Part shown: in pieces, positions 60,627 through 64,000 of the stretch | Layout: each line of letters starts with the position of its first letter | Position numbering within the stretch: position 1 is the stretch's first letter | Origin: Ganoderma boninense | Lineage: Eukaryota; Basidiomycota; Agaricomycetes; Polyporales; Polyporaceae | Length of the DNA: 64,000 nucleotides | Assembly (NCBI GenBank): GCA_002900995.3 | Contig: CM035304.1 | Location: 1,533,498 to 1,597,497 of the forward strand | Direction: 5' to 3' | The notes under the pieces: generated by a model | Told to the model about the DNA's origin: nothing | Databases searched by the model: none | Seen by the model: the letters and a program-made list of their open reading frames with translations, nothing else | Translations under genes and position numbers: made by a program

Positions 60627-62514
60627 GCTGTTTTTTGCAGGTATAATCGTCAGTCACGGTGGCACACGTGTTCAATGAGAATGCTCACAGAGGTTCTATT
60701 TGCGAGAGACTCGACGTCCGTCCGAGTAGATTTGTGGGCTACAGATGCAAGTCCACGAAAAAGGCCGTGAAAAGAGATTGGGGAAGCCAGTGACGATTGG
60801 CAAGGGCCTTGATACCCTTATGAAGTCACCGAGCAATGATTATGAGTCAGGTCGGCGCCGCTGCTCTGGAACTGTCACCGAAGTCAGTGATGGCTAGAGG
60901 GTAAGATTGCCAGGGCCGTGCTTACGACGAGCCTCACGATGCACGAGTGCCAACAAAACACCATTCCGACGTACCATGCAGCAGAGGGAACGGACGGCTG
61001 ATTGCACCCTCCGAAGAGGAGTTGACTCGGATCCTTGCGGTCCAAGTCCAAGCCGCGGCATGGGCGTTTAATTGGAACGTCCCCGCGCGCACAGCCTCAG
61101 TCCCCCGCTGGTCACTCAGGCTCACTGGCTTGTCTGTCGAGTCACCGTCTTTCCGATCCCCACGGCTCGAATGAAATACCGCCAGAACAGTGCTGAATGT
61201 GACACTTGAGGTGCAAGCTGCATGCACGGATACGGATAAGAGAAGCACGGGCGCAAAACTGTGATACCAACAGTGCTAGTGGGCCGGCGCTCGCAGAAGC
61301 CATTCGAGTCGGCGACCAAGGGTCCCCAAAAGGACAAATACTCTTTGCTCGCGAGCCCAGTTGAAACCTGAACGGGATCACTCATCGTCGTCGACCTTAA
61401 TGGGCCGAAGTTCATGGTTCGCGACCATGAAGGCATTTAAGTATCTGCAGTTGTGAGGAGCTTACCGTGACCTCCTCCGAATCGTCAGATTCCTGCGAGC
61501 CCTCCGAGTCCGAGTTGCGACCGAATCCGAGTCAGAGTCCATGGCCTCGACTGAGTCTCGGTGCCATGCACTCGACATGCCAAGTACATTCCCAAATACC
61601 ACCCACAGTGGGTACTGATGAGCTCTCCAGAACCAACCTCAAGGCCACGGGAATTCTCGGACACGGTGCGTAGTCGCTGAAACACGAACTCTCTCTCCAC
61701 TGTGATGTCTAAAGGCTAGTAATGACAGACTGAGACACAATCCTAATCTTGATCCTCCTCCTCCACAGGACAATGGCAGGCGATGATAGACCTCAACACT
61801 CTCCGTGAGTGCAGAAGTCTGAAGGTGCGATGGTCCGTCGAGTGTGCCGGCAAGGGGAGTGGGTGCAGAGGGAGTGGTGGTAGAAAGAGTGTAGTGGTGG
61901 TGCGGACCGGGTCTGGCCGTGTACGGAGTCGCGCAGGCGGTCAGACCGAGGTCGAGATGGAGGGAAAGACTCGGATTAGAGGTGCCTAAGAGGCCGAGGT
62001 AGACGAAGATACATGAGAACCGAGAACTAGTAAGGTGAGGTTGGTGGTCCTAGACGAAGATGGTATGAAAAACTGTCCCCGAGACGCGGCGCTATCCGGA
62101 CCGCGGTATGTGGCTGTGCGTAAGTACACTGCGAGGGCTCGGAACCATGCTACAGAACGCTACTAACTACTCTGCCATAGGTCACGACAAAGCCGGTATA
62201 CGGGGAGGAGCAGAAGGAAGAAGGAAGAAAGTTAAAGAAAGGAGAGGACGCGGGAATGGGGGCATCGGCATGCAGGCTGGCTCGAGGTCGTCGGATCGGG
62301 CTCAAGGTGCGTGGTTTCCCGCTCAGCGCGGTACCACACCCATCAGCGAACTAGAGTGAGTCAGTGACACGCCGTCCGAGTCCACAACTTTAGGTCGGGT
62401 CATGCATACGACTCGCTGCTACTAAGTATAACTGAACTAGACAACACCCAGCCAGAACACATCAGTTCGCGATTACTATTCCAATGCATAATAGAGGAGT
62501 GTATACATACGTCG
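60627..62514. other. No gene supported
   Basis: Short frames only (for example 61467-61673 on plus, Ser/Glu-rich). No family match or splice pattern convinces me. Confidence 0.4.
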
Positions 62515-64000
62515 CTATGAGTCTCCAAATATCGCATCTGCGAGCTCCTTTCCCGGTGGGTTCAACTCAGAGAAATCTGAATCCCCCTCGCACTCCGGGC
62601 TCAAGCACCAGTCCTCGTGCGAAACCCCTTTTGGCCCCCAGTCATAGGAATGCATGTCAAGGTCTAATTCGCAGTCGAAATTCTCTGGTCCCCAGGTCGA
62701 CATAGAATAGTCTGACTCACTAGTGGTGGCACCGGAGTCGGCTAGATCACGACGGCGCCGCCCAAGCTGCATGGCACGCACGATTTTCATGACCTTCCAC
62801 CACTTTGAATGTCCTTGGTTCACGCCAGCTCTGAGCCAGTCAGGGGCAGAGGGTGAAGGCGAGACACATGCGGACATGGAGTTCGCGACGTCGAGCATCG
62901 GGAACACCGTGTCGAGGACGGCGGCGACGGCGCACGACCGCTTTGCAGGCGTAGAGGCATAGTGTACATTGTTGAACGAGACCTCCCGGATAGAGCGACG
63001 AAGGAACGAGAGTCCGCTCGTCCTGGGGAGCGTCCTGGCGTCCAGGTCCGGAAGGTGAACGTGTACCAGACGGGGGCAGCGACGGGCGAGCTCGATCAGG
63101 CCTAATAACGTCGGGTGCCAGCCGTCTCCTGAATGCGCTCGGTCATCCAAGACGTGTCGCATGTGTCTGACCTCGAGGCTTTGGAGGTTTCCCCACATGT
63201 TGCCAAGCTCCACAAGGTCCCCATCGCAGATGGGGAGCAGAGTGTGATTGAAGCTAAGGTGACAGTTCTCTATTAGCGAGAATCTGAGGAATGGCTTCAG
63301 ATATCGTGCCAGAGACCCGGTCCCATCCCGATCTGCCCGCGCGATGCCGGAGCAGAAATCACAGCCGACGCGCTTGAACGACGTGGGATTGCGGCTGAGA
63401 TGCTCGCATATAGACTCGAGGCCGTTGCAAAGTTGCGTCTGCGTGATGCAACCCGAGTCGATCACTTGAAGCACGAGTTCGTCGAGACTAGGCTGGGAGG
63501 AGGCGACGATGAAACCGACGAGCTCGTTCAAGTATCCCCGGACAGCGAGCTTGCGCAGGAATTGAAGACCATTGTTGAGAGTGAGGGTCTGAAGGTCGGT
63601 TACATTAATGTTGTGGACGGAAATAGTGAGCGCGTTAAGGGAATTTGAGGCGGACAGTCGGAGAAGGGCGGGTGCGTCTAGACGAACGCGGGGCCCAAGA
63701 CATAAGTCTCCCAACGTAGAGAAGTTCTCCAAGACCGACACGTGCTGGCTGGTGAGATTGTGGGACCCGGACAAGCGGAGAGAGCTGACACGAGGCGCAA
63801 CTTGTGTGATGCCTTGCAATGTCAGAAAGATATCGTGATGGGGCGAGCCTTGCTTGAAAGACAAGCACAGCGAGCGAACGGAAGGGGATAGAAACAAGAA
63901 CAAGGATGAGAGATCGTCGGAGGAGATTTTGCACGCTTCAAGGGCATACAATCTTGGTAACAGAGGCGACCCACGACATTGGATGCTGAGAAACGTCCAT
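62515..64000 (-). CDS. F-box/LRR-like protein, copy 4 (5' end beyond window)
   Basis: The frame is open from the right edge: WTFLSIQCRGSPLLPRLYALE aligns with the WAFLAAKCKGSPLMPRL block of copies 1-3, so the F-box exon and intron lie beyond 64000. It continues with PSVRSLCLSF, VSSLRLSGSHNLTS and PTLLGLIELARRCPRLVHVHL. A unique acidic C-terminal extension follows (DFSELNPPGKELADAIF-stop at 62515). The region carries no frame break. It is the most diverged copy and the only one on the minus strand. LRR-like strands would form the substrate-binding face of an SCF adaptor. Confidence 0.82.
   Translation of the reverse strand, partial: WTFLSIQCRGSPLLPRLYALEACKISSDDLSSLFLFLSPSVRSLCLSFKQGSPHHDIFLTLQGITQVAPRVSSLRLSGSHNLTSQHVSVLENFSTLGDLCLGPRVRLDAPALLRLSASNSLNALTISVHNINVTDLQTLTLNNGLQFLRKLAVRGYLNELVGFIVASSQPSLDELVLQVIDSGCITQTQLCNGLESICEHLSRNPTSFKRVGCDFCSGIARADRDGTGSLARYLKPFLRFSLIENCHLSFNHTLLPICDGDLVELGNMWGNLQSLEVRHMRHVLDDRAHSGDGWHPTLLGLIELARRCPRLVHVHLPDLDARTLPRTSGLSFLRRSIREVSFNNVHYASTPAKRSCAVAAVLDTVFPMLDVANSMSACVSPSPSAPDWLRAGVNQGHSKWWKVMKIVRAMQLGRRRRDLADSGATTSESDYSMSTWGPENFDCELDLDMHSYDWGPKGVSHEDWCLSPECEGDSDFSELNPPGKELADAIFGDS

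Noticed and set aside
1..64000. CRISPR array, rRNA operon, telomeric repeats, complete LTR retrotransposon
   Set aside because: None was seen: no regularly spaced repeats, no rRNA core sequences, no telomere units, and no reverse transcriptase or integrase motifs.

Overview
The window is nuclear DNA of a filamentous basidiomycete, most likely an Agaricomycete; a polypore is possible but cannot be shown from sequence. The signs are short (49-60 nt) GT-AG introns in nearly every real gene, moderately high GC, TATA boxes 40-210 bp upstream of starts, and families typical of mushrooms (F-box/LRR paralogues, BTB proteins with long low-complexity tails, an NLP). Genes lie on both strands with no operons. 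The only single-copy housekeeping gene is SWR1, the chromatin-remodelling ATPase.

Layout. 1-5.2 kb: a two-gene divergent module (unknown 5-exon gene on minus, F-box/LRR gene on plus) followed by a truncated F-box copy. 5.7-6.7 kb: broken, unrecognised minus-strand coding. 8.4-14.3 kb: SWR1 (plus). 14.6-17.2 kb: an IT-superfamily (CitMHS/ArsB-like) membrane permease (minus), tail-to-tail with SWR1. 17.2-21.4 kb: no supported gene. 21.4-24.2 kb: Ser/Asp-rich unknown protein with a 1.1 kb intron. 24.2-31.6 kb: gene-poor, with broken minus-strand coding remnants. 31.6-32.1 kb: small secreted, probably GPI-anchored Ser/Thr-rich protein. 34.0-39.0 kb: tandem pair of type II membrane proteins resembling the DUF7330/DUF4097 adhesin-like family. 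39-43 kb: no confident gene. 43.2-49.3 kb: F-box copy 2, then a second copy of the divergent module (unknown gene copy 2 plus F-box copy 3). 50.9-57.7 kb: small hypothetical gene, BTB gene 1 with a very long low-complexity tail (plus) and convergent BTB gene 2 (minus). 58.6-60.6 kb: NLP (NPP1-domain) secreted protein and a TIGR02452/PARG-type macrodomain protein, convergent. 62.5-64 kb: a fourth F-box/LRR gene running off the right edge.

Two themes dominate. First, the window ends are built from duplicated copies of one F-box/LRR family and its divergently transcribed partner. Second, many otherwise well-conserved coding regions (SWR1, PARG-like, permease, BTB tail, two F-box copies) carry single-base frame changes, often in homopolymers. 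Because this includes an essential-type gene with perfectly conserved motifs on both sides of each break, much of it is probably assembly indel error, so individual 'pseudogene' calls here are provisional.
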